DNA of 58,871 nt, taken from JALEFZ01 sp039817415 (GTDB taxonomy: Bacteria > Bacteroidota > Bacteroidia > J057). Location of the stretch: the NCBI GenBank assembly GCA_039817415.1, contig JBCBVV010000041.1:1-58871 (forward strand), read 5' to 3'. Below the pieces are notes generated by a model. That model was not told the origin of the DNA. It worked only from the letters and a program-made list of their open reading frames with translations, and did no database searches. The translations under genes were made by a program, and so were the position numbers. This document shows, in pieces, positions 26,873 to 36,500 of this stretch (the first letter of the stretch is position 1; each line of letters opens with the position of its first letter).

Positions 26873-29017
26873 TTAGATTCTATTTTCCAACTCCACTACC
26901 CCAGGTCGCTTACTGGGATCTAGTGGAGTAATGCGCCATCTTTCTCCTGTAGCCTTAAACATGGCATTGGCCACTGCGGCAGGTGCAGGGTTAAGGGCTG
27001 GCTCACCTAGTCCAGTGGGATCTTCCTTGCTGTCTACAAAGTGTACTTCCACCTGTGGAGCTTCAGGAAAACGAATCAAGCGATACTTATCAAAATTGGC
27101 TTGGTCCGGCTTTCCATCTTTGAAGGTCAATTCACCAAAGTAGATATGTCCTAGTCCATCAATGACTGAACCTTGAACCTGGTTGATGGCCCCTACAGGA
27201 TTCACCACGATACCACAATCTACCGCACTAACAATCCGCTTGATCATGGGCTTGTCATCCTCTACGACAACCTCAGCAACTTGAGCTACATAGGTTGAGT
27301 GGGAATAATAACAGGCAACCCCCTTATGCACCCCCGATTCTTGCTTGTCATAATCAGCCTTTTCAGCTGCGAGCTTTAAAACAGCTATGACGCGCTCGGG
27401 ATCATAAGATAGCTCGCCTACAGCATTCTTCTTTGCTTTTTCTAGTAAATCCAATCTGAATTGTAAGGGATCTTTTCCACCGGCCAAGGCTATCTCATCT
27501 AAGAATGATTGTTCTGCAAAGCCAAGGAAATTGTGTACCGGAGAACGCCAAGCACCAGTTGTAATGTCTGATTTGATGGTATGCCCATCCGCTAGGAAGT
27601 TGTCGATAGCACCAGCAGGGAAATTGGCATCTCTTACGACACCTGAATTCATGCCGACTCCTCGTACATGGAAAGCTGTTACATTTCCTTCCTTGTCGAG
27701 AGCTGCACGGAATTTATATTGTGAAGCAGGTCTGTATACACCGGCTGTCATGTCGTCCTCACGTGTGTAGAGAACTCTTACAGGAGCTTTGATGGCTTTT
27801 GAAATCTCTACAGCATCAGCAACGTAATCGGCTTTTAATCGACGACCAAATCCACCTCCCATCCGAGTCATGTTCACGGTGATTTTGCTTTCGTCCATGC
27901 CTGTGATTTCGGCAGCAGTTCTTCTTGCTCTAGCAGGCGTCTGTGTAGGTCCAACCAAGGTAACTCCATCCTCGCGTACATCTGCGAAGAAGTTCATGGG
28001 CTCCATGGTATTGTGTGGAAGGAAGGGGGCTTCAAACTTGGCCTCAATGACTTGATTGGCTTCACGGAAAGCCTTGTCGGGATTTCCATTCTTACGCTGA
28101 ACTTTCCCTTTCTTTTCCAAGCTACGCTGCATGGCGGCTACATATTTTTGTGTAGAAGCAGGATTGCTTGGCGCATTCCACTCTATCTTGAGTGCTTCTT
28201 TGGCTTTCTTAGCTTCCCAAGTAGAATTCGCCACCACGGCCACTTTGTTGCCAAAGGTGACCACATCCTTTACGCCTGCCATGGCTTTCGCAGCAGCATC
28301 ATCAACTGATTTCAAGCTGGCTCCAAATACAGGCGGATTAACTAGCATGGCGTACATCATTCCGTCCACCTTGTAGTCTATTCCGAAAAGAGGTTGACCT
28401 GTTACGATCTTTTCTCCGTCGACATTCAACTTAGAAGTCCCAATGAGCTTAAAATCAGCAGGATCCTTCATGGGCACTTCTTCTGGAAGTTCTACCGTAG
28501 CAGCGGAAGCAGCTATTTTTCCGTAGCTGATTTTTTTACCTGAACCTTTGTGTAACACAAAGCCATCTTCTGTGGAGCATTCCTCCATCGGAACTTGCCA
28601 TTCTGCGGCAGCAGCAGAGACCAAGGCATACCTAGCGGAAGCACCGGCCATTCTCAATCTTGGCCAAGCTCTTTTGATAGACTGACTACCGCCAGCCCAT
28701 TGGTCTTTGAAGTTTTCAGTGTCTAATTCTCCCTGGACCACGCTGACCATCTCCCAAGGCACATCGAGTTCTTCAGCCACAACCATAGGCATAGCTGTTT
28801 TCACTCCTTGTCCAATCTCGGGATTGGGGGCTTTAATGGTAACTTCACCATTATTGGCGATTTTCAGGAAGGCATTAACATTTTCCCAGCTTGTAGCCGC
28901 CTCGGCTTTCTTAGCTGGATTATCACAACTCACCATCGCAGGGAAGCCAATCACAAGACCGCCACCTGCCAGGGCAGATATTCTGAGGAAGTTTCTTCTA
29001 TTTAGCGAGGTACTCAT
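26873..29017 (-). CDS. Molybdopterin-binding large subunit, isoquinoline 1-oxidoreductase (IorB) type
   Basis: The catalytic subunit of a xanthine-oxidase-family molybdenum hydroxylase. It begins with a twin-arginine signal (NRRNFLRISALAGGG) ending in a lipobox-like VSC, so it is likely folded in the cytoplasm, exported by Tat and possibly lipidated. Motifs seen: PEIGQGVKTAMPMVVAEELD, the FEAPFLPHNTMEPMNFFADV region, MTRMGGGFGRRLKADYVADA, GAWRSPVHNFLGFAEQSFLDE, and the C-terminal GLGEPALNPAPAAVANAMFKATG with the active-site Glu in GLGEP. Length 714 is normal for IorB. The small iron-sulfur subunit gene overlaps its start by four bases. No FAD subunit or maturation chaperone is nearby. Substrate unknown. 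Confidence 0.9.
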   Translation of the reverse strand: MSTSLNRRNFLRISALAGGGLVIGFPAMVSCDNPAKKAEAATSWENVNAFLKIANNGEVTIKAPNPEIGQGVKTAMPMVVAEELDVPWEMVSVVQGELDTENFKDQWAGGSQSIKRAWPRLRMAGASARYALVSAAAAEWQVPMEECSTEDGFVLHKGSGKKISYGKIAASAATVELPEEVPMKDPADFKLIGTSKLNVDGEKIVTGQPLFGIDYKVDGMMYAMLVNPPVFGASLKSVDDAAAKAMAGVKDVVTFGNKVAVVANSTWEAKKAKEALKIEWNAPSNPASTQKYVAAMQRSLEKKGKVQRKNGNPDKAFREANQVIEAKFEAPFLPHNTMEPMNFFADVREDGVTLVGPTQTPARARRTAAEITGMDESKITVNMTRMGGGFGRRLKADYVADAVEISKAIKAPVRVLYTREDDMTAGVYRPASQYKFRAALDKEGNVTAFHVRGVGMNSGVVRDANFPAGAIDNFLADGHTIKSDITTGAWRSPVHNFLGFAEQSFLDEIALAGGKDPLQFRLDLLEKAKKNAVGELSYDPERVIAVLKLAAEKADYDKQESGVHKGVACYYSHSTYVAQVAEVVVEDDKPMIKRIVSAVDCGIVVNPVGAINQVQGSVIDGLGHIYFGELTFKDGKPDQANFDKYRLIRFPEAPQVEVHFVDSKEDPTGLGEPALNPAPAAVANAMFKATGERWRITPLDPSKRPGVVELENRI

Positions 29018-29478
29018 GCGTTCTTCAATTTAGAGGCTTTGTGAATGGCTTTACGGATACGGAGGTAGGAACCACAACGGCAAAGGTTGCCAGACATGGC
29101 TGCATCAATTTCAGCATCGGTAGGATTAGGATTGCTTTCCAGCAAAGCGGTCGCCGTCATGATCTGACCTGCTTGGCAATACCCACATTGGGCAACATCT
29201 TCCTCAATCCAGGCTTGTTGTACAGGTGTAAGCTTCTCTTCAGCTAAGCCCTCAATGGTCGTAATTTTCATGCCCTTAGCGGCAGAAACAGGCACAGAGC
29301 AGGATCTTGCAGGATTTCCATCTAGGTGGACAGTACAGGCGCCACATTGGGCAATCCCACAACCAAATTTTGTTCCTACCATGTCAAGGTGTTCCCGTAG
29401 CACCCATAATAAGGGCGTGTCTTCGGCCACCTCAACTTGATAAGATTTCTTATTGATGTCGAGTGAATACTTAGGCAT
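29014..29478 (-). CDS. (2Fe-2S) small subunit, isoquinoline 1-oxidoreductase (IorA) type
   Basis: A 154-residue electron-transfer subunit with two [2Fe-2S] clusters: a plant-ferredoxin-type site (CGIAQCGACTVHLDGNPARS, then C) and the C-terminal helical site (CGYCQAGQIMTATALL ... NLCRCGSYLRIR). The ATG at 29478 (MPKYSLDINKKSYQVEV) is chosen because the family starts here; the open frame upstream is spurious. It has no signal of its own and probably leaves the cell bound to the Tat-signal large subunit. The stop overlaps the large-subunit ATG (ATGA), so the two are translationally coupled. Confidence 0.92.
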   Translation of the reverse strand: MPKYSLDINKKSYQVEVAEDTPLLWVLREHLDMVGTKFGCGIAQCGACTVHLDGNPARSCSVPVSAAKGMKITTIEGLAEEKLTPVQQAWIEEDVAQCGYCQAGQIMTATALLESNPNPTDAEIDAAMSGNLCRCGSYLRIRKAIHKASKLKNA

Positions 29479-29649
29479 AGTCGGATAAATGTGAGTAGAA
29501 AAGTGACTAATAGTAGGATGGAATTTACAGATAGATCGGATATTAGAAAAGTTTGGAATAGGGTAAAGATGTTTTTTCCAACCTAATCCTTCATTTTCCC
29601 ATTGTATTTTTGTGTGTGTTCCTCTCCTTAAGTGTGTAACTTCGTCCCC

Positions 29650-30153
29650 ATGAAACAGAGATACCAACTCCGTGAAAAGGCCTTTAGCTTGAAAAGCTCC
29701 TATGTCATCAAGGATCCTGTAGGAAATGAGGCTTATGAGATCAAGGGTAAATTCCTCTCTTTTGGAAAAAAGTATTCCTTCAGGGAAAAAGGAGGAAAGG
29801 AAATTTATATCATTGAGCAAAGGCGTACTGGCAATCGTCAGCGCTTTAGAATCTTACAAAACGGAAAAAACATCGCGGAGTTGACCAAGGACAAAGGGTG
29901 GATGTCGGATAATTTCGACCTCGATATTCCAGGTAGAAATGATTACACCATTTCCGGAAGCTTTTGGAAACGAGAATATACATTTAAGCGAAATCGAAAA
30001 GTCGTAGCTGAGGTATCCAAAAAGAGATTTACCCTTGGCGACACATATGGCGTAGAAATAGAACCCAACGAAAATCGTCCCTTGATTCTTGCGACAGCCG
30101 TTATCATTGATTTGATGATGGAGAACGACAAAAGCCGAAAGGAAAAGAAGTAA
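29650..30153 (+). CDS. LURP-one-related (Tubby-like fold) protein
   Basis: A 167-residue cytoplasmic protein. The N-terminal YQLREKAFSLKSSYVIKDPVGNEAYEIKGKFLSFGKKYSFRE pattern, the repeated short strands (FRILQNGKNIAELTK; YTISGSFWKREYTF; KVVAEVSKKRFTLGDTYGVEI) and the C-terminal hydrophobic helix (LILATAVIIDLMM) match the LOR/YxjI family, a 12-stranded barrel around one helix related to Tubby and scramblases. The real start is the ATG at 29650, seven codons into the open frame. Function in bacteria is unknown; a membrane-lipid role is possible. Confidence 0.8.
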   Translation: MKQRYQLREKAFSLKSSYVIKDPVGNEAYEIKGKFLSFGKKYSFREKGGKEIYIIEQRRTGNRQRFRILQNGKNIAELTKDKGWMSDNFDLDIPGRNDYTISGSFWKREYTFKRNRKVVAEVSKKRFTLGDTYGVEIEPNENRPLILATAVIIDLMMENDKSRKEKK

Positions 30154-30162
30154 GAGATTAGG

Positions 30163-31425
30163 CTATTTCGCCAGATTAGCCAAAGCCTCTACCAATCGGT
30201 CTAATTCCTCCGTCATGGTGTAAATATTGGGGGTAGCACGAATGCCTTTAATTCCATCCCAAATCACAGGAGATACATGAATCCTATATTCCCGAGATAG
30301 CCTCGCGTATATATTGACCACATCCTTTTCCTTGAGCGAAAAATTGGTAATGGCCCCACCAAATTCAGGTTTTAGGGATGAATGCAACTCAAAACCAGGA
30401 ATATCAAGGGCCTTTTCCACCCAGTATCTTTTCAAATATTGAATCCTATCCCATTTTCGCTGCCCTCCTACCCATTCATGGAATTCGACGGCATGTCCTA
30501 TCGCCATTTCCGCGGCAGTGGATCTTGTACCCAAGTTTTCAAACTTTCTTATATCATCTGATTGGGGTTCATCTGTAGGAAACAAGGGCCATAAAGCTGA
30601 AATAAGGTCTTTTTTCACATACAGCATTCCTGTACCAAAGGGGGCTCCCAACCATTTATGAAGAGAGGTTCCTGCATAATCCACATCTAATTCCTTCAAG
30701 GAAAAAGGCATTTGAGCAAAGGACTGTGCTGCATCCAAAACCACCTTTATTCCTCTTGCATGAGCGAGTTTGGTTAGTTCTTTTGCTGGAAGAATTTGCC
30801 CTGTCCAATTGATCTGATGGGTTAAATGAAGAATTTTAGTTTTTTTGGTAAAAAGAGAGGTATACGCCTTGATTAAGACTTCCTTGTCCTCAATAGGATC
30901 GGGAATGTCTACCCATTTTAGCTCGATTCCTTCTCGCTGAGCTCGCTGATTCCACGCATGGATCATCAAGGGATAATCCTGCTTACATAAGACTACCTCA
31001 TCTCCCTTCTTTAGGTCCAGACCAAAAATAATGGTATCCAATGCTTCAGTAGCATTTCGGTTCATGGCGATTTCATCAGCCTCCACCCCAGCTAGTCTGG
31101 CAAGCTGTTTTCTGACAGGCTCTCTTCCCGCATCGATGATTCGCCACATATAGAAAGATGGTGCCTCATTGGCATATTCGATATATCGAATCTCTGCTTC
31201 CTGAACCTTTCTTGTTTGTGGGCTTAAGCCTGCATTATTTAGGTTGATCAATCCTGGAGACACTGTGTAAGCCTGCCTTACGAGTCTCCAAAATTCCTCA
31301 TCCTCCACTGAGTTTACCTTATGAGAATAGGTCTGGATGCGTTCAAGTAGGGCCATGGAAAGTCCAGGTGCAAGATAGGGGGCAGCTGCCAATGACAGGC
31401 GTTGGAGAAAATTTCTTCTTTCCAT
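30163..31425 (-). CDS. Exported class V aminotransferase-fold PLP enzyme (isopenicillin-N epimerase-like)
   Basis: A 420-residue fold-type I PLP enzyme. Residues ~60-130 hold LINLNNAGLSPQTR and MNRNATEALDTIIFGLDLKKG, as in the CefD/NifS-like group; the phosphate-facing Asp231 is in VVLDAAQSFAQMP and the Schiff-base Lys257 in GTSLHKWLGAPFGTGMLYV. The N-terminus (MERRNFLQRLSLAAAPYLAPG) is a twin-arginine-like signal, which implies export of a folded, cofactor-loaded enzyme. Racemase, desulfurase or lyase activity cannot be separated by sequence alone. Divergent from the lipoprotein gene, with a strong palindrome between them. Confidence 0.87.
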   Translation of the reverse strand: MERRNFLQRLSLAAAPYLAPGLSMALLERIQTYSHKVNSVEDEEFWRLVRQAYTVSPGLINLNNAGLSPQTRKVQEAEIRYIEYANEAPSFYMWRIIDAGREPVRKQLARLAGVEADEIAMNRNATEALDTIIFGLDLKKGDEVVLCKQDYPLMIHAWNQRAQREGIELKWVDIPDPIEDKEVLIKAYTSLFTKKTKILHLTHQINWTGQILPAKELTKLAHARGIKVVLDAAQSFAQMPFSLKELDVDYAGTSLHKWLGAPFGTGMLYVKKDLISALWPLFPTDEPQSDDIRKFENLGTRSTAAEMAIGHAVEFHEWVGGQRKWDRIQYLKRYWVEKALDIPGFELHSSLKPEFGGAITNFSLKEKDVVNIYARLSREYRIHVSPVIWDGIKGIRATPNIYTMTEELDRLVEALANLAK

Positions 31426-31449
31426 GGCTCACTTCAGGATTACAATATC

Positions 31450-31476
31450 ATAATACAAAATTGTATTTTGTATTAT
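31450..31476. promoter_or_regulatory. 27-base perfect palindrome between divergent genes
   Basis: ATAATACAAAAT and ATTTTGTATTAT flank TGT. It lies 24 bases upstream of the PLP-enzyme ATG and 57 bases upstream of the lipoprotein ATG, a good position for an operator acting on both promoters. The AT-rich form would suit a dimeric repressor; the protein is unknown. A transcript hairpin is the alternative. Confidence 0.55.
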
Positions 31477-31533
31477 TTTAACTTAATTTCGGATTGCCTC
31501 ATACAAGGCGTTAACATATTAACAGCACAACTT

Positions 31534-32889
31534 ATGAAAAAGCAAACACAATTTTTCATCTGGCTATCTATTGTCCTGATGATAAGCTCCTTTTCTTCCT
31601 GCATGCATCCGATTGATGCTCCAGAAAAGCTGATGCTAGAGGAATCAGCCTATGTTTCCTACCAAAATTCGGATCAGGCTATTTTAGCAGTTTCACAACT
31701 CTTTTCTTCTCTTCAAGCTGTCTCGAGTTTTAGCGATTTTTTGATAGAATCCATTCCTGAAGAAGGCATTCCTTTAAAGGTACTTTGCCATATGGAAATA
31801 GAAGGGGAATTCGTACCTGACTGGATAGATGAGAAATTAAAGGCCTGGGAAATGGTAGAGGCCAAGGGGGTATTACTTGCCATAAGCTCGGCCTACCCCA
31901 ACCTTAGCATCAGCCTATTCCATGCGGAAGGGAAAACTGGTCTGCCTCATCGCCTTCCCATTGCACCTATTCCTTCTCACTTTCAACAGCAAGAATATGT
32001 GGAAGTCCAATTGCTTCATACCGATGGTTCCAGAACGACCCTTAATAATGAGGAAGAACCCAATCAGTCGATGCTAGTCATTGAAAACAATAGCAGCTGG
32101 TTCAGTATTCCAATTGATATTGAACAGGATGCATTCACCGAATTTCTTTCCTCTACAACTGACGTAGACATATGTGAAGAGGTAGCTTCTACATGGTGGA
32201 AAAAACTATCTGATCCGTCTCAACATGGAGGAATGCTTAGATCGGAGAACATGGTTTGGATTTATCGAACAGACCTTCTTGAAAGCCTGAATAGCTGTGG
32301 TTCTGCTCATTCCGTAGATGAAAATCCTTCATTTGTGCCCTCTGATCGGGATACCCGAGAAAAACGTGAGCAAATCGTCAAGGTTCAAGTTTCTCCTTCG
32401 GAGTTATCAAAATTCTGCAAATGGTGGAAGCGTGATTGTAGTATTGAGGTAAAAACGGACTTTGCCAATAAGACGGTGGACAATGCAGGTAATGATATCG
32501 GGAGTCCTGTTTCCGAGCCTTCTAAATTTATCAATGGAAGGAGAAGGGACATGAAAAATGGGAAGATTTTCCGTTGCAACCAGGACATGTTTCAGTGGAG
32601 ATACCTTCAGGGGGTACATGGTGATCCCTATGTCTACAACTTCATTGGCAGACATCATAATCCTGGACAGACGACCAAGTTCTCCTTCAATTTCAAGCCT
32701 GAGGCAGAATTCAAGTTGCTGGGAATTCCGGTGAATCTATCTGTGCTCAGCACCAAAATTGACCATTCCTTTACTACGGCAGATGCCCATTTAGGGGGCG
32801 ATTGGGTGTATTATGAGGATGACGCCAATGGTGATGGAAGTATGTATACGACAGGTAGCATTAGTTTTTGGGTGAAGGAGAAGGAATAG
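31534..32889 (+). CDS. Lipoprotein of unknown function
   Basis: A 451-residue protein; the ATG at 31534 opens a lipoprotein signal (FFIWLSIVLMISSFSSC, lipobox SSC), so the 44 upstream codons are discarded. Residues ~330-450 contain a cysteine-bearing segment (FCKWWKRDCSIEV) and a beta-rich C-terminus (NFIGRHHNPGQTTKFSFNF, GGDWVYYEDDANGDGSMYTTG) that may bind a metal. No family is recognised. It ends in its own terminator before the large surface-protein operon, so it is probably separate from it. Confidence 0.72.
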   Translation: MKKQTQFFIWLSIVLMISSFSSCMHPIDAPEKLMLEESAYVSYQNSDQAILAVSQLFSSLQAVSSFSDFLIESIPEEGIPLKVLCHMEIEGEFVPDWIDEKLKAWEMVEAKGVLLAISSAYPNLSISLFHAEGKTGLPHRLPIAPIPSHFQQQEYVEVQLLHTDGSRTTLNNEEEPNQSMLVIENNSSWFSIPIDIEQDAFTEFLSSTTDVDICEEVASTWWKKLSDPSQHGGMLRSENMVWIYRTDLLESLNSCGSAHSVDENPSFVPSDRDTREKREQIVKVQVSPSELSKFCKWWKRDCSIEVKTDFANKTVDNAGNDIGSPVSEPSKFINGRRRDMKNGKIFRCNQDMFQWRYLQGVHGDPYVYNFIGRHHNPGQTTKFSFNFKPEAEFKLLGIPVNLSVLSTKIDHSFTTADAHLGGDWVYYEDDANGDGSMYTTGSISFWVKEKE

Positions 32890-32934
32890 TGAAGGGGGCT
32901 GTTTAAGCTTCCCTGCCTATCTGTATTTTGAATG

Positions 32935-32967
32935 GAGAATAGGTCAGTTCATACCTGACCTATTCTC
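32935..32967 (+). terminator. Terminator after the lipoprotein gene
   Basis: GAGAATAGGTCAG and CTGACCTATTCTC form a perfect 13-base-pair stem around a 7-base loop, followed by TTATAT, 46 bases after the stop. Confidence 0.75.
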
Positions 32968-33573
32968 TTATATGATCAGGATTCCTCTGAGTGACTCACT
33001 TTTGGCCACATTTATGCAAACTTAGCTCATGCTCTTCCAAAGAAGTTTTGTTTATCCTTATTGACCTTAGAAAACAGGCTATTTTAGTGTCCTAGCTGAC
33101 TATCAGCATCCTTGCATACCTACTTCAGCTTGAAAATTATCCACTGAGAGGTCTGTAGGGGCCAACATTCAGGAAAAGCACCTTCACCATGGCCATGTCC
33201 CAGACTGTTTAAACGGTTCCTCACTTATCCCGAATGGCCACTTTTAATTGATGAATGGTGTAAACTTTGTTTCAACCAGCTGAAATGGTAATGTTTTTGC
33301 TTCAATTACTGCAAATGAGTTTGGGGATACACATCTCCCACTTTGCGGGGTTCCTTTTCTTGTAGCCAGGACTGGCTTTTTATCAAACACCATTTACAAA
33401 GATTTCCTGTTGCACCCTTTGGCCTTGGCTAAGAAGTGCCCGGGAAAGGTATGTTTTGTTCGAAAGGCATCAACGCCCTTTGGAAATGGGATGAACTATT
33501 CTTTGACAATAATATTCCTGATCAGCATTCTTCTTTTTCGATTCCCTTAGATCACGATCCAAAAAGAACATTA
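32968..33573 (+). other. Long non-coding leader of the surface-protein operon
   Basis: About 600 bases without a convincing gene; the open frame reaching into it from the next gene lacks coding character before the signal peptide. It contains a small hairpin near 33336-33352 (CTCCC...GGGG) and an AGCCA/TGGCT hairpin followed by TTTTTA (33364-33382) that looks like an intrinsic terminator or attenuator. The operon promoter must lie here. Confidence 0.45.
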
Positions 33574-36500
33574 ATGAAGCACATTTACACACAACTCCCT
33601 ACACCCCCGCGAAAAACCGCACCCATGTTATGGATATGGGTAATTGTTTGTGCCATTTGGCCCATGGAGCTATCCGCACAAACCCATTACAACCTCTTTT
33701 TCGCCAATGACTCGATCAATGCTTCTACTCAAAGGTTTTGTATTGATGTAGAATTGTCTTTCGATCAGGCTGGAAAATTAGGGTCCAGCAACTTCGTTTT
33801 TGATTTCAACCCAAATGTATTGAGCAATCCTGTTTTACAGTCATATAACCTCAGTAATCCTCCCTTCTATCAGGTTCCCACTTCGACTCAACCTTTTGCC
33901 AATAGACATTCTTTCAATGTGGAGTTAAACGCAAGTGGTTTTGGTGATGACATAGCTACTGCTCCGCAGAGAACCTTCTTATATCAAATCTGCTTTGACC
34001 TCGTCAGTGTAGACAGTGCCTTCAACTTGACATGGTATGAATCAGGCACAAGTGGGACGATCGTCTTTCTTGATGATCCTCTTTTTACGCAATTGATACC
34101 AGATACCCTTCAAAATTTTCAATATGTTCCCACCCTTCCAGATGCTTCCGTTAGCTGGAATAGCTTCACCGCCGTTAAGTCAGGAAATGACGCGCAATTA
34201 GATTGGACCACTGCTGATGAAATTCAAGTCAGCCAGTACGAAGTGGAACGATCTACAAATGGGACCACCTACACCGCCTTGGGACAGGTCAATCCTACTG
34301 CTGGACCGACGGGTACTTACCAATACACAGATGCTAATGTGGTTAATACCTTCACAGGTACTGTCTACTACAGAATCAAACAGACCAACAATACAGGAAG
34401 CACTTATTATTCTCCGGTAGATACCATAGAAATCCCTGTCCCTCCAGTGGATGCTTCTGTAAACTGGAATAGCTTCACTGCCGTCAAATCAGGAAATGAC
34501 GCACAATTAGATTGGACTACCGCTGATGAAATTCAAGTTAGCCAGTACGAAGTGGAACGATCTACAAATGGAACGACTTACACCGCCTTAGGACAGGTCA
34601 ACCCGACTACTGGACCGACAGGTACTTACCAATACACAGATGCCAATGTCGTCAACACCTTCACAGGTACTGTTTACTACAGAATCAAACAGACTAACAA
34701 TACAGGAAGTACCTATTACTCTCCGGTAGATACCATAGAAATCCCTGTCCCTCCTGTGGATGCTTCAGTTAGCTGGAATAACTTCACCGCCGTCAAATCG
34801 GGAAGCGACGCACAATTAGATTGGACCACTGCTGATGAAATTCAAGTCAGTCAGTACGAGGTCGAAAGATCTACAAATGGAACGACCTACACCGCCTTGG
34901 GACAGGTCAATCCTACTACTGGACCGACGGGTACCTACCAATACACAGATGCCAATGTGGTTAATACCCTCACAGGTACCGTCTACTATAGAATCAAACA
35001 GACCAATAATACTGGAAGTACCTTTTACTCTCCGGTAGATACCATTCAAATTCCTGTTGCAGTACCTCCGGTAGATGCTTCCGTTGGCTGGAATAGCTTC
35101 ACTGCCGTTAAGTCAGGAAATGACGCGCAATTAGATTGGACTACAGCTGATGAAATTCAAGTCAGTCAGTACGAAGTGGAACGATCTACAAATGGGACCA
35201 CCTACACCGCCTTGGGACAACTTAATCCAACTGCAGGACCGACAGGTACTTACCAATACACAGATGCCAATGTGGTCAATACCCTTACAGGTACCGTCTA
35301 TTACAGAATCAAACAGACCAACAATACAGGAAGCACTTTTTATTCTCCGGTAGATACCATTCAAATTCCTGTTGCAGTACCTCCTGTGGATGCTTCTGTC
35401 AGCTGGAATAGCTTCACTGCTATTAAATCAGGAAATGATGCGCAATTGGACTGGACTACCGCTGATGAAATTCAAGTTAGTCAGTACGAAGTGGAACGAT
35501 CTACAAATGGAACGACCTACACCGCCTTGGGACAAGTTAATCCTACTGCGGGACCGACGGGTACCTACCAATACACAGATGCCAATGTCGTCACTACCTT
35601 CACAGGTACTGTTTACTACAGAATCAAACAGACCAACAATACAGGAAGCACTTATTATTCTCCGGTAGATACCATTCAAATTCCAGTGGCGGTGCCCCCT
35701 CCACCACCAACTGATACGGCAGTAATATGGAATAGCTTTACAGTGATCCAAACTGGTGTTGATGCGCAATTAGACTGGACAAGCTCGGATGAAGTTCAAG
35801 TAGCTAATTACCAAATTGAAAGATCGAATGATGGGGTTAATTTCTCTACCATTGGGCAAGTAGGTGTAACGACGGGTCTGACTGGAGTTTACCAATATTT
35901 TGATCAAGGGGTAGCAAACACCTTTACAGGAACTGTATTCTATCGCATCAAACAAACCAATACTAGTGGCAGCACATTCTATTCCCCAGTAGAAGCCATA
36001 ACCTTACTTCCTCCTTCAGGAAATGGCCCTAGCGTCTATAATCTCTCTTTCGCCAATGCTTCCTTTTCTTCAGACTCAACCTCATTTTGTGTCGATGGAA
36101 TGATTTCTATGGATCAGAAAGGAGCACTTGGTTCCTCCAACTTTGTCTTTGATTATGATCCACAGGTTATTGACTTACCCATTCTCGATACTGTGTATAT
36201 CTCTCCACCACCCTTCTACCAAGTTCCAAGCCTTACCCAACCTTTATCAGATAGAATCTCAATTAACATCGAGTTAAATGCTGGAGGATTTGGAGACAGC
36301 ATTGTAGCCTCACCTATGGTTCAACCTCTTTTTAAGGTGTGCTTTGATGTGCTAGAAACAGATAGTGCCTTTACACTCAGGTGGTTTGAAGCGGCGAATA
36401 GCGGCACAGTAGTTTTCTCAGATGATGCGCAAGTCAGTCAATTAACGCCCAATAACTTAGAAGACTTCTTATACACGCCTCCCCAAGCAGGCAATATGGA

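Noticed and set aside
29479..29820. Extension of the iron-sulfur subunit to 29820
   Set aside because: The family N-terminus starts at the ATG at 29478; upstream residues show no similarity and overlap the start of the LURP-one-like gene on the other strand.
34816..35364. Two 77-residue minus-strand open frames with almost the same sequence (34816-35049 and 35131-35364)
   Set aside because: They are the antisense of neighbouring copies of the tandem repeat; the repetition is inherited from the plus-strand gene.
34141..35712. Possible CRISPR-like array
   Set aside because: Units are over 300 bases, without short conserved repeats and unique spacers, and lie in an open coding frame.
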